Shown in pieces: positions 1 through 10,919 of a stretch of 64,000 nucleotides of DNA. The notes below the pieces were generated by a model. That model had not been told where the DNA came from. It did not search any database and worked only from the letters and a program-made list of their open reading frames with translations. The stretch is taken from positions 62,001-126,000 of the forward strand of contig NW_026999357.1 of NCBI RefSeq assembly GCF_037126465.1. The letters run 5' to 3'. The stretch's first letter is position 1, and every line of letters starts with the position of its first letter. The position numbers and the translations under genes were made by a program. Source of the stretch: Ornithodoros turicata (taxonomy: Eukaryota; Arthropoda; Arachnida; Ixodida; Argasidae).

Positions 1-687
1 GGTTGCTTAGTAAGCTGCCTAGTAGCAAGCACTGTTATACGGACTTAAACTTGGTAATCGGTTATGCTGTGGAATAAATCCGGACAGCAGATTTCAATGC
101 CAGTCACGCGTATCTTTGTCACTTTAGTGTTCATTGGTTCCAGAACCTGTGGGCTAAGCCCCGGATATCGGGTCAACTTGTGTGTTCCGCTCGTTTGCGG
201 TTCGTTAAGCGTCAAAATCGCAACGCCTTCTTTGAAATCTGCAGACCGTGGCGTTTCACGACGTTCAGAACGCGCCAACGATAACAATCTATACGTGCTA
301 GCTCAGCCCTATTTTTCTGGGGCTTGCTCTATTTCGTTCTGTTTGGAGCACAGCAGTTCTCTGCCATTACTTGTTATAAAGAAGTGTACCTGGTCTTGTG
401 GCACTTGTGTGGTCACGTTAATTGTCACAAAAACGCTTATGCCCAGGGCGTTCCATAGATTAGTGGCATGTTTCAATGCAATTGGCAACGTCCTGCGCAA
501 TGGTTGTTATTTAGCGTTATGCATTTTTAGCGTATTTTTGTTTTCGATTATGTTGTTGGCAACATAACTGCATAGCTGCCACAAGCACGGGAATGCGCCC
601 AGTTTCCAGCTGTTACATGCTCACATGTGTCATGCTGTGTCATGTTACATAATCTCAGCAACAATAATTGGCTCACTCTTAGCAACG
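1..687. other. No supported gene; one anonymous open frame
   Basis: The stretch holds an open frame on the plus strand (64-567, 167 codons) whose last 25 or so residues are hydrophobic, but it resembles no family I know. I see no splice, promoter or polyadenylation context for it. It is more likely a chance frame in non-coding DNA than a gene. Confidence 0.4.
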
Positions 688-905
688 GATTTCGCCACAT
701 AGCACGCTCTTAGCTAAGCACCGTCTCAACTGGCATCATTCTTCACCTCATTAGCTGAAAACGGGAGATGTATGTCATATTTGTGGCATTATGCAGTTCA
801 TAATTCCACAAAAATGGCGTACGATCCCCTATTCATCAAATCAAGGGACAGAACGTTCTCATTCGGGATGACGGTTGGCTAAGAGCGTGCTATGTGGTGA
901 AGTTT
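688..905. mobile_element. MITE with inverted ends (family M1)
   Basis: Inverted arms of about 36 bp, 688-726 and 865-904, share the core ACATAGCACGCTCTTAGC. The interior, which carries GAAAACGGGAGATG, has no coding capacity. The same terminal sequence recurs at about 3745-3966 (full), 4142-4270 (one half) and 41880-41985 (other half), so this is a dispersed non-autonomous DNA element. The superfamily is not determined because I cannot fix the target duplication. Confidence 0.6.
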
Positions 906-2483
906 ATTTTGATGGTGGTGTAATTCCCCATCCATGATCATGAAATACAGTTCTTGTTGCTGTTGTTGAACCAGAGGGGTAACTGTGCGCTACCTGAGCA
1001 GGAGTTTACCTCGTAGCAAATTCTCATCACCACTGAACTCACCGCACCATCCACCTCACAGTACTGTAGGGTTACTGCTTCCGATTCGAAGAGCGAAGTG
1101 GGCGTACGCCTTTTGTAGCAATGTGAATATATCCTGATTGCTAGAAGAAGGCATACGCCCTTCTCTCCCTTCAAATCAGAAGCGATCACCCTATCATTCG
1201 TGGTAGTGATCGGCGCACACCGTGCAATGAGGTGAAGCTCAGTTTTGGAAGTGTAGGAATGATTGACTCTGAGCATGCATTGCGGTTCTGTTTTATACCT
1301 GGTTCGCACTTTCAATACACCATGAAGTAGGTCAGTAGGTAGCCTTTTGCGCGCCCTCGCAGCTTTTCCCCTGTGAATGTTGAATGGTCTCATTGGACTG
1401 TTCTCAAATAAACATACAAATCGTAATAGAAAGGCTAGAAAAAAAAGCTGAGAGAGAGGAAGAAAAGGAGTTGTACGGACACAAGACCCTCTCTCAACGT
1501 CCAAGTCCGGGAGACGCCATGATCGATATTCTGCCGGATTCGGCCACAGCCTTTCCCACGACCTCCTAAATTGTAACAACCATGTCATATGTACCCCTTC
1601 CCAGCGCCGCATTTGGAAGCCAGCGGTGGCGGTACTCCTCGAGTCGCCCTCAATTTCAGCAATGCTTCGCACTTCTAGCGGTAGGTGTCCCATGGAAGAG
1701 CCTATTTCAGAAGTTGATTATCATCGTTCATTCTAGGTGTTTTCATAGGAGACTATCGTCTGCTGCGCTTTCTGCACGTTCAAAATTCAAAGTCCCATTG
1801 TGCAATCATGATGTAGATCTCGCGGGCCGACACGTAGAGCCCCTAGCGGATCGTGCGGACGGGCTTCTCATAGGGGTTGCCGATTATGGCACGGTCGTTA
1901 TAAAATCCAGCAGGTCGTGGTCTTTCCACGTGTGACGGCAAGTGGCGGTAGGCTCAATGATATTCAAATCAAAGGAACTCTCTGCGGCTTCCACTGGGCT
2001 CCGTGCGTCATGCCATGTGCGAAGTGTGTTTGTTTTGTCTGCCAACATCTGTGCGCTTGGATTCTGTAGGAAACGGGTATCGTAGGGGTTTAAATCTTAT
2101 GCTGCGGCATGAAAAAACGGCGCACGGAACTCATAGGAGACACCGTTCGTAACACGCTAGGCCTGCCATGAAGAGTTTATCTATTCTTTCTGCCTCGATA
2201 ATCTCACGAGCGGTCTTGTTCACAGATCTTGCTAGCACTTTGCTTCGTCGCAGTGCAGCGGATGGAAAGGAGCTTCGGTACCTTCCGAAGAGAATTTCTC
2301 ACTCTAATTTGTTTTCCTTTCTTTTTTTTTTTTTTTGCTGTTGTTGATCTTTTATATTGATCTTATATTTATATTCCTTTTTATTGGGCCCTGTTCATTG
2401 TCCGTTGGGGAAAAACGAACAGCTAGACACCATAGCGGCAGCTTATCAAGACAAATGGACAGTAATCAGTGAAACAGAATGTA
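906..2483. other. Intergenic or intronic DNA without a recognised gene
   Basis: A minus-strand open frame at 938-1693 has no recognisable domain. A short inverted repeat around the motif GGGCGTACGCCTT lies at about 1090-1165 and may be another piece of an M1-like element. A T-run sits at about 2321-2336. A possible 21-nt exon at 1660-1680 is discussed under rejected items. Confidence 0.4.
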
Positions 2484-3270
2484 CCGTATTTTCACGCGTA
2501 TTAGCCGCACCGCAGATAAGCCGCGGGTGATACGACGCGACTGCTTTGTGCGCTAAACCAGTGATGCACATATAAAATAAATAGAGACGCTCAACGTTCG
2601 TCGACGCCGTACTCCCTGCCAGCTGCCCTGTACCCGTACTGGTCCGCGAAGTCGACGACTTTTAGTTTGAAGCCGCTGTCGTAGCTGTGCCTTCGCGTTA
2701 GAGCCATGCCTCACCTCTAACTGCCGTGCCCACGAATGCTGCTGCTCTGGTCAAATGATAACTGATGCTTAGCTGACCACGTTTTATCCCGATGTCAGGT
2801 GTATTGAACCCTTCCTGTGGGTCTGCCGACAGAGGCGACCGTAGGGAAGGCCATAAACCCTGTCCACATTCCGGTGTCGGCATGATGTATAACAAAGGAG
2901 GTCAGTTCTAGTGTTCTACTAAGATCGGATTGTGCCCTTGTTGCGTGTTTTTCGTGGATTGACGGGTTAGTGGTGTTCCAGGAGACATGAATCACTGTCA
3001 CCCCTTCTGTTAAAGCTGCGTGGGGGAATGTCTTCGGAAGGTCAGTCCACTCGAATGTGGACCCGCCGCTGTTCGGTATTGTTCGTGCACTGGCAGGGCG
3101 GTCCTGTTCCGAAAAACATGAGGCACAGTCGGCCGTTTCGTTTAATCCGGGGTATGGGGAAGTACCAGGGAAAACTAGTCACCAGATAAGCCGCACCCGC
3201 GGATAAGCCGCAGAGCGTCCGCGACAATAAAAACGCGCATAAGCCGCGGGTAATACGCGTGAAAATACGA
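2484..3270. mobile_element. TA-flanked DNA transposon or MITE with TIRs
   Basis: The left end reads CCGTATTTTCACGCGTATTA and the inverted right end matches it in 19 of 20 positions. TA dinucleotides flank both ends (2482-2483 and 3271-3272), as expected for Tc1/mariner/pogo-type insertion. Just inside both ends are several copies of the motif ATAAGCCGC, two near the left and three near the right. Short minus-strand frames occur inside (2698-2895, 3042-3227) but no transposase motif is visible, so it is probably non-autonomous. Confidence 0.7.
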
Positions 3271-3744
3271 TACTCGTCTCTGACAAAAACAAATCGGGTA
3301 CAGTAAAAAGCAATCTAGAGGTTGTCGCTTATGTGGTATCACACTGTCCTAAAATTGTCCTTAAAGATGGCCTGTGGACATTCTGATTATACTATGGGGA
3401 CGCGGTATAGTGCTAAACTGACACATTGAGGACAATTTGAGAATCAGATTTGACCCTCCTGAGCCCAAGGATGACAATGTGTTCTTGGGGTGGTAGCGAT
3501 AAAATATACCGACGAACCCGTGCCCAGGCGTTCTTAGTCAAGGTTAAGGACTGGATGCCGATCGCTCGCGTTAGAAATAAAAAATGGCTCCATGTGTGTC
3601 TCATTTCCTGCGTGATCTAGGGTGCCTACATCAGCGGTGTTCCGTCTTAGGGTGGTGTCAATCTTTGACACACCACATGATGCCGCCGGCCACCTTGGTC
3701 CCCATTCCCTAGACGGCGTGGTATTGCGAGCATGCTCTTTTACT
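3271..3744. other. No feature recognised
   Basis: Unique-looking sequence with only short open frames. I see no transposon ends, simple repeats or convincing splice-site pairs. Confidence 0.35.
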
Positions 3745-3966
3745 CTTAGAAACCAACTAACTTCACCGCATACCACGCTCTCAGTCAACCACAATCTCGT
3801 TATCTGCCCTGATTTGTTAAAACGAGAGGTGTACGCTTTTTTTTTGGTGACACTTATGCCGCACATAATCAAAAACAAAACGACAAACACGCTTCCCATT
3901 TTCGACAAATAGGAGAAGGCAATGATGGTTGGCTAGCAGCGTGCCATGCGGTGAATTTCATCTCGG
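3745..3966. mobile_element. MITE, second copy of family M1
   Basis: The left arm (CTTCACCGCATACCACGCTC region, 3755-3790) and the inverted right arm (about 3928-3966) match the ends of the copy at 688-905. The interior includes the family's GAGAGGTGTACGC motif. No coding capacity. Confidence 0.6.
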
Positions 3967-4141
3967 CAATACCCTTGACGATTCTGACAAAGCAGGGGAC
4001 CAACATGGCGGCCGCCTGAGGGACATCGGCTGGAGGTATCACCGCACTGAAGTCGGATGTATGTAGGCTCCCTTGCCGTTATCGCGTTGTTATCACCGTT
4101 CCTCCAAATTCCGTTTGGTGCGTTCTCTAGGATCACATTCT

Positions 4142-4270
4142 ACACTCTTAAAAATGAACTTCACTGCATAGCACATTCCTAGCCAACTATCATCCTGATT
4201 TGTTGAGAACGGGAGGCGTGCGCATTTTCGTGACACTTATTCAGAATTGTCTAAAACTGCGTACGCCCCG
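4142..4270. mobile_element. Half copy of MITE family M1
   Basis: Starts with an end-like sequence (ACTCTTAAAAATGAACTTCA) and continues through the AGAACGGGAGGCGTGCGC interior motif, but the matching right arm is missing. It is a truncated relative of the copies at 688-905 and 3745-3966. Confidence 0.5.
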
Positions 4271-4579
4271 AGCTTTCCACGGATTAAAAATGATGAGGTA
4301 TCGGTCTGTACAACAGTTGGCCTTCAAGGGACTATGAAATTTCCCGAACCCTCATAGTTTTTTTTTTTTCTGTTTTGCTGGAAACTATTCTTGCCGTCGA
4401 GAAACTAATATGCCAGAATTTTTCCGGGTGAAATCGCTCCATTCTGTGAGAAGCGCGCGCTTGAAGTGTCTCTTCTGCGTTCCTCCTCTCCCGCGCTAAT
4501 TCTCCTGCTGATCGGATAGTTGTACGGGCTCTTTTTTTGGCCCCCGTTACGTCACCGGCATCGCGTAATGCCAAGTTAG

Positions 4580-4950
4580 CGGCGTTGCGTTGGCGCCTGC
4601 TCGTCCCCAAGAACACACGCGGTCCTCAGGATGTCTCCACAGAGTCATCGTGTCTTCGGCCTTCGCGGTTATCCAACGTCCTGAGGATAACACTCTCGGA
4701 CTGTCCGTGAAGAGTCATTCAGGTACGTCCTGTACCCGTCCCTGTGGGTAGCCTGCCAAGTTATAGCGGCGTTGCCATGGCGCCTGCTCGTCCCCAAGAA
4801 CACACGCGGTCCTCAGGATGTCTCCACAGTGTCATCGTGTCTTCGTCCTTCGCGGTTATCCCCATAACGTCCTGAGGATAACACTCTCGGACTGTCCGTG
4901 AAGAGTCATTCAGGTACGTCCTGTGCCCGTCCCTGTGGGTAGCCTGCGGG
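4580..4950. repeat. 187-bp tandem duplication
   Basis: Two head-to-tail units: GGTCCTCAGGATGTCTCCAC begins at 4621 and again at 4808, a period of 187 bp, with only scattered substitutions and small indels. The duplication includes GCGCCTGCTCGTCCCCAAG and the TCATTCAGGTACGTCCTG segment. A minus-strand open frame (4761-5195) overlaps the second unit but resembles no known protein. Confidence 0.8.
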
Positions 4951-5639
4951 ACGAGAAATATTACTTTTAGTAACTGCTCAGACTCCATAAACACATTTGT
5001 TTTTTGGGCCGATCCTGGGACCTGACTGACTTCTTTCTGAAATAAAGGGTGGTCCACCGTAAAATTCTCTGGCTCCAAAAAGGATGACTGTCTATGATAC
5101 CTGGAGCATTTCTCGTGGAAAGGAGGAGCCGCAATTCTGTCGCACAGCTCTTGACTTTCTGGGAGGACCAGTTGATGACTTCCTGAGGATGTCATTCAGT
5201 CATTCAGGATGTCAGTCTCGGGGTTGTACATTACGCATCATATTCACCAGCTCGCTTGCTTCCTAGCCATTTTTTCATTATTTTAACTTATTCAGGTATA
5301 AACAAGAAAATGGCCCCGTCAATATCATATATATAGGATAACCTGATATGATTGTGCATATGATAAGGTAAACTGAAATCAAATCACAAAATTAAAAAAA
5401 GACTTGTGAACAGCCTGAATGTGAGGCAAGATAATGCTTTCCATCCCGGCGATCCGATTGCTTCCTGGCATCAAAAGCTGTCCGTCTCGTCACTGAGAAA
5501 CATATGACACTAGATGCTCCGCGGATATTGACGTGAATTAGGGCAACCAACCATCCAACATTGTCTCGGTATGTCGGCGAAACCCACAGGATGCGACTGC
5601 GACAGACTGCGACCACCGCGCGGAAGCTGGCGTCATGGA
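4951..5639. other. No gene recognised
   Basis: Contains the remainder of the anonymous minus-strand frame 4761-5195 and another at 5392-5727, neither with recognisable domains. An AT-rich stretch lies at about 5270-5400. Confidence 0.35.
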
Positions 5640-5935
5640 CCAGATGACCGCAATCAGGTTTGCCAGATGCCAAACTTGTCTCCCGCCAAAACTGATTCAT
5701 AAAATAGCCCAAGCATAGCAAACGCACGACGACACATCAAAGAAAAAAATAGCCCAAATAGCCAAAAACGTTTTCGTTTCCCTGTTCACAAAACCGGGAA
5801 AATATACAGCATGCAAATTACACATGGGTTATGTATGAGAAGCGCATATGCATAAACTCATATTATGGACACATTAGTTCGCTTGTAAACTTGTTCAGGA
5901 AGATGTCGGATGGCACGAAGTCTTTACAGTCCATT
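5640..5935 (+). repeat. Dispersed repeat R1, copy 1
   Basis: Similar in the same orientation to 31925-32185. Shared blocks include GTTTGCCAGATGCCAA, AAAACTGATTCA, AAATAGCCCAA, ACAAAACCGGGAAAATATAC and the ending GATGGCACGAAGTCTTT. It has no coding capacity. The class is unknown; it could be a MITE or the end of a larger transposon. Confidence 0.6.
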
Positions 5936-6395
5936 TGTCCGCAGGGCGAATTTCACGTGAGGAATGTTCATTGAATGGTCACTTGAAGAATGTACGTTAG
6001 CGTAAGGGGGTGCATTTTGCAATATACACCTAAATCACTCTCGTATGACACCTCTTCGAGGCTGATCCCCTCATAGGTGGGTGTGTTGAGGGTGTGCTAA
6101 GAGTGTTTTGCCTTATTGTAAAACGCGTGTACACTGAGTCTTTCCTTCATACCAAAACCAGTAGGAAGCACAAACGTTGTCTTGATGGTGAGCTTATACT
6201 CCAAGCAATCCCTCATTTTGGTGTTTTTGTGTATATAAACAAGTTAAACTTGCTATCGAATTTGCAGACGCTCGCAAGACAGGCACTGCATATAGTTATG
6301 CCATTACTTAGGGGTGTTGATTTACACAAAAAACGAATCAGATAGGGTATCTTCCAATTACCAGTGTAGACCCACAAGCCGCACACCCGCTAAGT
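5936..6395. other. No gene recognised
   Basis: Contains an 83-codon frame (6094-6345, plus strand) without recognisable motifs. No inverted or tandem repeat stands out. Confidence 0.3.
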
Positions 6396-6622
6396 TGACG
6401 TTACACCCTTTCAGGAGGTAATGTGGGTGTACCAACTCACACTCTTTCAGGTGTAAAAGTTAAAGTGTCGTGAAACACACTATGAGAGCTAGGTGTATTT
6501 CATTACACCTACACACTTTAGGGTGTGTAGATGTAATGAAATACACGTACCTGTCATGGTGTTTCACAGCACTGTAGGGGTGTGAGTTATGGTACGCACA
6601 CCTTACACCCAAAAGGGTGTAG
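6396..6622. mobile_element. Foldback (palindromic) element
   Basis: The whole stretch folds on itself around about 6515. GGTGTATTTCATTACACCTA on the left pairs with ATGTAATGAAATACACG on the right, and the outer parts (TTACACCCTTTCAGG, CTCACACTCTTTCAGG, GTGAAACACA) pair imperfectly with the right side. Recurrent ACACCC/GGGTGT words sit in both arms. No protein is encoded. This is a typical foldback or MITE structure; no clear target duplication was found. Confidence 0.65.
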
Positions 6623-6689
6623 GAAGTTTTGCGTGACGAGGGGTGACAATCATAGTGTGGTCATGTGTTGTCGTCCGAGCGCATGTGGC

Positions 6690-6802
6690 GTGAAACCCTC
6701 AAATAGCCCAAAAGTAGCCAAATAGCCAAGGTGAAAAACACCCCGCCAACTGTCACAAAAAGTAGCCCAATTTGGCGGCTTATAGCCCAATCTGGCAACC
6801 TT
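6690..6802 (+). repeat. Dispersed repeat R2, copy 1
   Basis: The segment with AAATAGCCAAGGTGAAAAAC, AACTGTCACAAAAAGTAGCC and TATAGCCCAATCTGG recurs at 33083-33180 in the same orientation with few changes. Short AAATAGCC words are shared with repeat R1, so the two families may be related. Confidence 0.6.
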
Positions 6803-6904
6803 GGAACGCATATGCATGATCCTACGGCGCGTGCTCCTGGCGGGACCACGACACGTCACGATGACGTGTCGCGCGCCCGATTGTAGTTCGCGTCAAGTTA
6901 GGGC

Positions 6905-7050
6905 CGGGTCCCATAGCTTTATGCGAGCAGCAGCGGTGCGGCAGCAGCAACACGGCAACATGGCAGCAGAGCAGCTTTCTGCTGCCGCTGCTCTTCTGTT
7001 GGAGGCGTCCCATAGCTTCGTTTTGAATTAGCGGCAGCAGCGGCTTAGAA
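6905..7050. repeat. GCAGCAG-rich repeat, copy 1
   Basis: Bounded by two GTCCCATAGC words and filled with GCAGCAG/CTGCTG triplets. The same composition and the inverse boundary word GCTATGGGAC occur at about 8040-8215, so the two are related, probably in inverted orientation. It produces spurious Ala/Leu-rich frames on both strands. Confidence 0.5.
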
Positions 7051-8039
7051 AACACAAAGCGTGTTGGCAACTGTGGCATTGTTTACATTTCGCACATTCC
7101 GAAGGCGTACGCAGCGGCTAAGCTTTTTAGTGCACACACCTAGGAACGCAATCCTAGGTGAAAGGCGTTTGTGTGAGAGATATATTGTGGATTTGGAGCT
7201 CATAACTGAACTTTGAGATGAGTGTGGTGGTGGGCTGAGCCTCGGATTACCTGATTGACTCTTCGTTGATGTGTAGTCAGTTTCATGAAATTCAACGTAG
7301 GTTCGTCCTCCTGCTGTGCAGAACCGTCCTTGCTGTGTTGTGTGGAGATTCTTCTACGGGATTTTGTCGTATAAATATTGCCTCGTTACTATAGTATTCG
7401 ATATTTTGACTTACGGTGACTGTCAAATGCGTACGTTGCTATTAGTGAAATAAAATTGTCTAACGAAAACAAAGGCCCCGTCTGCTAGTATTCACTGCTT
7501 TCTGCCTGTTTTCACAAGGAATGGGTTCATTATCTATCTCTGTCGAACCTTTTTTTGTTGTCTGAACGTTGTCTATCTCCATCTAACCCTTTCCAAGGGT
7601 CAGTTTCATTTACAACCACCTAGCAAGGTCTTGGAATACCGACCACAAGAAATTTGTTCGGTTTGGTTTTCACACGGCATGGACGTGAAAGTAATTTGCT
7701 TGTACGTTATCAGGTCACGGGTTTTGAAGTACTTTCCAGAAAACAAGCGAACATGTAGCTACAACTGGTACACAACATATGTATCACGTAGGTTCGGTCG
7801 AACAGTTTATTGAACTTATGAACTGAATTATGTCCTGAATGCGCACTTCACGCAGTCCCGATGATTGAACACTCGCTCCAAACTACTGGCAATCACAAGC
7901 GTATCCAGATCTTCAGAATCAAATCACGGAACAAAAGGAAACAAACCTTCTGCCGTCACTCACCGCCCTGCTAACCCTAAACACCGTCGAACGAAAACAA
8001 TAACAACGAGCCTTCTGATTGGCTTTCGAGACCGGCTGC
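7051..8039. other. No gene recognised
   Basis: Only short open frames. A small hairpin (CACCTAGGAACGCAATCCTAGGTG) lies at about 7126-7160. A weak 21-nt splice-like segment at about 7391-7411 was not accepted. Confidence 0.35.
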
Positions 8040-8215
8040 TCATGCTGCAGAGCAACAGGGCAGCACAGCAACCAAAAATTCGGATAATTCGGACGAGAGC
8101 AGCAGGAAATTTCTGCAGCTCGGCAGCTCTGCTGCTCTCGCCCAGTGCTATGGGACCCCTCGTGTCCGCTGCTGTTGCTCTGCTGCTGCTGCTCACATCG
8201 AGGCTATGCTCACCC
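8040..8215. repeat. GCAGCAG-rich repeat, copy 2
   Basis: CTGCTG/GCAGCAG triplet-rich DNA with GCTATGGGACC, the inverse of the boundary word of the copy at 6905-7050. Frames through it (7865-8353 and others) are low-complexity Ala/Leu/Ser-rich and are probably not genes. Confidence 0.45.
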
Positions 8216-8509
8216 CGCCTTTACTCACGGTGCACGGTGTCTTCGCGCGGCAGCTCGACACGGCGTGGCGCCAGCTGTACTCCCTTCGCGGCTCCGTTTA
8301 AATTCGCTCCCGAGAAAACTCCTCGCATTACGAAGGTAAAAGTTTGGTTCTAGACTCGGAAAAGTGTTTTCTTTCTGATGAAAACGAGAAAAATATCATT
8401 TTATAATCGTGCTGTGTGGTTTGGTTTTGTGTTCGTTGATCCGGGTGTCAAATGCACCTCCGGATTGTGCCACATCGGATCAAATGATAAGGTTACTTGT
8501 ATTTTACAG

Positions 8510-8551
8510 ACTCTCTTGACCACTCCAATGATGACTTCGAATCCGGACCAG
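8510..8551 (+). CDS. Candidate mini-exon E1 of an unrecognised membrane-protein gene
   Basis: A 42-nt candidate exon between an acceptor (TTGTATTTTACAG) and a strong donor (GTGAGT at 8552). It is open only when read as two bases completing a codon, thirteen codons, and one leftover base, so it has phase-1 introns on both sides. It encodes SLDHSNDDFESGP, an acidic, Ser-rich, disordered-looking peptide. In the type II topology I infer from downstream exons this part would be cytoplasmic. The next candidate (E2, 9449) has compatible phase and joins through a Gly codon. No start codon exon was found upstream. I infer membership from size, phase and splice sites; there is no homology evidence. Confidence 0.45.
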
Positions 8552-9448
8552 GTGAGTTGCCTCACAACAATATTGTCGACGGAAGACTTATACGAGTAGT
8601 TCCACGATACTGTTGTGAAGTATCGATTTATCCAAAATCGCAAGCATCGGACGGTTCCAAAGTCTTTTATGTACCACATGTATCCAAAGCTGTCGTAGGT
8701 TATCCAGGTGGGAAAGGGAGACGTGTACACGCGCGCTTTGGAGAAAATCAACCCTACAGTGTCAACAAGATGGGGTGTCGAAGCACCCTGCTGTTGGGCA
8801 AAGTTTGATGGTCTGGTATCCTCTAGGGGTTCCTATCACATCATTGCAATCTTCTTTCGGCATTATCCCCACTCCACTCACCAACTACAGGTGTTAGATG
8901 AGGCGATAAGATATAATTAGAGTTGTGCTTCGAAGTTTAGTCCTACGCGGGTCAGAATTATCTACCTTCTACCTTTTCCTGAAGGAAAGCACTCGAAAAT
9001 TCGCAGTGTAACCACATTGGTAAAGTAGTGCCGACGAAATTCTCACATTTTATTTTTATTTTCTGCGATGACAATGCCACTCCTTTTCTATTGATGCGAA
9101 ATTCACTGGTTGCGCGTGAAAAGAAGGCGAGTTCCGCAACACTTGAAGTCACAGGAAATATTACTTAATGATTTCTTTAAACTGTGTAACATTCCACTGC
9201 GTAACAGAAACAAAAAAGACGAATGAAGAAAAAAACGAAACACTGAACACCGACGCTGAGTGCTTGTCACATTGTACAATGTGCATTGTGCAATGGTACA
9301 CACGGCCTGAGAAAGCACAGAGCATCGAGGGTAGTGTCATTCACTTCGGAGTGAACTTTTGTGAAAATACTGGCTGCCAAACTGAAGGTCCGTTCAGCTC
9401 CTGCGCTAGAAGAAATGACACTCAGATATATCTGTACCTATCACGTAG

Positions 9449-9502
9449 GCAGCAGTCCTCTGCCTCCGCCAGTCATAAAAAGTGCTATTTCCTTACCAAG
9501 TG
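9449..9502 (+). CDS. Candidate mini-exon E2 (54 nt, alternative 105-nt form)
   Basis: The 54-nt segment ends at a strong donor (GTGAGT at 9503) and starts after TATCACGTAG. In phase 1-1 it encodes SSPLPPPVIKSAISLPS, a Pro/Ser-rich disordered peptide. A second acceptor (GTCCGTTCAG, exon start 9398) keeps exactly the same frame and would lengthen the exon to 105 nt, adding residues beginning APALEEMTLRY. The two acceptors could be an alternative in-frame choice. The PLPPP run would suit an SH3- or EVH1-binding cytoplasmic tail, but that is speculation. Confidence 0.4.
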
Positions 9503-9559
9503 GTGAGTCTCTGCCTGATGGCCTGCAGGTGTTTGACTTTTCAGTCATATTCGCTGTCA

Positions 9560-9645
9560 CGAAAATCCCGGGATTTTCCGGAAGAAATGTCGGGACGTAA
9601 AAAATTGTCCGGGATCCCGGGATATCCCGATTGGCAACCCTAGAT
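9560..9645. repeat. GGGATATCCCGG-type transposon end remnant
   Basis: On the minus strand it reads GGGTTGCCAATCGGGATATC followed by more CCCGGGAT words. This resembles terminal sequences of widespread hAT-type elements, although I cannot define both ends. Related CCGGGATAT words occur near 12660-12720. Confidence 0.3.
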
Positions 9646-9789
9646 AAAATGCGACAGTGACATCAGGTAGAGAATTCAAGGAACCCGTAAAAGAATGTTT
9701 TGGATGATGGGTGATTCAGGACTAGAGTGGTTGATATTTCCATCAGCGTGCTCTTCTGGGCTTCGTACCTATACAGGAGCAGGCCAGTT

Positions 9790-10135
9790 CGTCAACGAGT
9801 CATCCAACTTGTCATTACATACAACGATGGTATGACGAAAACGACACAGCCCGCATGCATCGGATTGTGCGCCTTTGACGAGAAGCCCCAGTTCGACAAA
9901 CATACCGACAAAGCTGTGAGAAGAAACGAAGAGCTTCGTAAAGATCTTTATCCACTGGTAACATAGTAGCTTTTGTTTCAGTTTCCCGCCAGTCTCCCAG
10001 GCAGTATGAAACGTAAAATGTGCACATGCATGTGACATGGATGAGACTCCTGCAGATGATGGCTGCCACCATTGGATTAGCATCATCCGATAGCTTTACA
10101 TGATCTTTCACATGATATCAAGTGGCTGGGTTCAA
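9790..10135 (-). repeat. Dispersed repeat R3, copy 1 (inverted relative to copy 2)
   Basis: This stretch matches the reverse complement of 12875-13200. Shared blocks include ATCGGATGATACTAATCCAA, ATAAAGATCTTTACGAAG, GAAACAAAAG, TTTGTCGGTATGTTCGTC and TATCATGTGAAAG. The copies have diverged by substitutions and small indels, and each breaks into short frames. No domain is recognisable, so I call it a transposon-derived repeat of unknown class. Confidence 0.65.
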
Positions 10136-10919
10136 GCGCATATTTTGTCCGCCTAGTATCGCAAAACCACGAGTGGTACGCGAAAATTTTGCACGTTCTT
10201 AATTATTTCTGAAACTGGGAGAGATCTGAATTATGCCCGTACTTTGCGCTGGCTGGTAAGGTACCTGTAACGTTGCGAGCGCTACCGTGTAACGACGGAC
10301 CCTCAAGCAAGACGCTCACACTTGGTGTTCGTTTCCAGGAAGGATGTGTAGAGTCCCCTTAACCTCCCCTTCTTCCGTTTATTTTTTCCCATGACACATC
10401 GTCTTCGTCACATCGTTTTATTGAGACGCAGGGCTACCTTTCCGTGGAGCGATTTTTCCACACAAAGGCGCTCCTCGTATGTTTACGAGCGCGTTTTGCT
10501 TTGTGTAGTCTTTGCTTTATAATTTATTGCCCAGAGATTGAATAGCAACAGCAGGTGGGTCGCCCCGCCTGCCGGCGCCACGAGAGCAATGACGGACCCA
10601 ACCGAGAGGCGGCGAATGTTCGCTAGGCGCGAGGTCTCAAACCCAGGAGCATCCGTTGCGCGGCGCTGGCATACTTGCAGGTCATGCGCTCCCGCGATAC
10701 GCTTATGTGTGTCCGACCCTGTACCGTGCCGTGCATACCGCGAGGCAATCCCACGTGTGCAAACTGTAAAACGAAACAAACGTAAATGGCAACACAAACG
10801 AACCTCCACATCCGCATGACAACGAAAGTCCATGAGAATGCGAATAGCGTACCATTGGTAACATGATCGGCAGCGAACATACGATTTCAGGCCCGCGCTT
10901 TGTTACAAAACATACGTAG
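10136..10919. other. No gene recognised
   Basis: A GC-rich patch at about 10550-10760 gives overlapping Arg-rich frames on both strands, a composition effect. A good acceptor-like sequence (GTTCGTTTCCAG, about 10338) has no usable donor within 150 bases. Confidence 0.35.

Noticed and set aside
1660..1680. 21-nt candidate exon (after CTCAATTTCAG, before GTAGGT)
   Set aside because: Phase 1-1 and open, but the donor is weak and a 21-nt window is too short to exclude chance.
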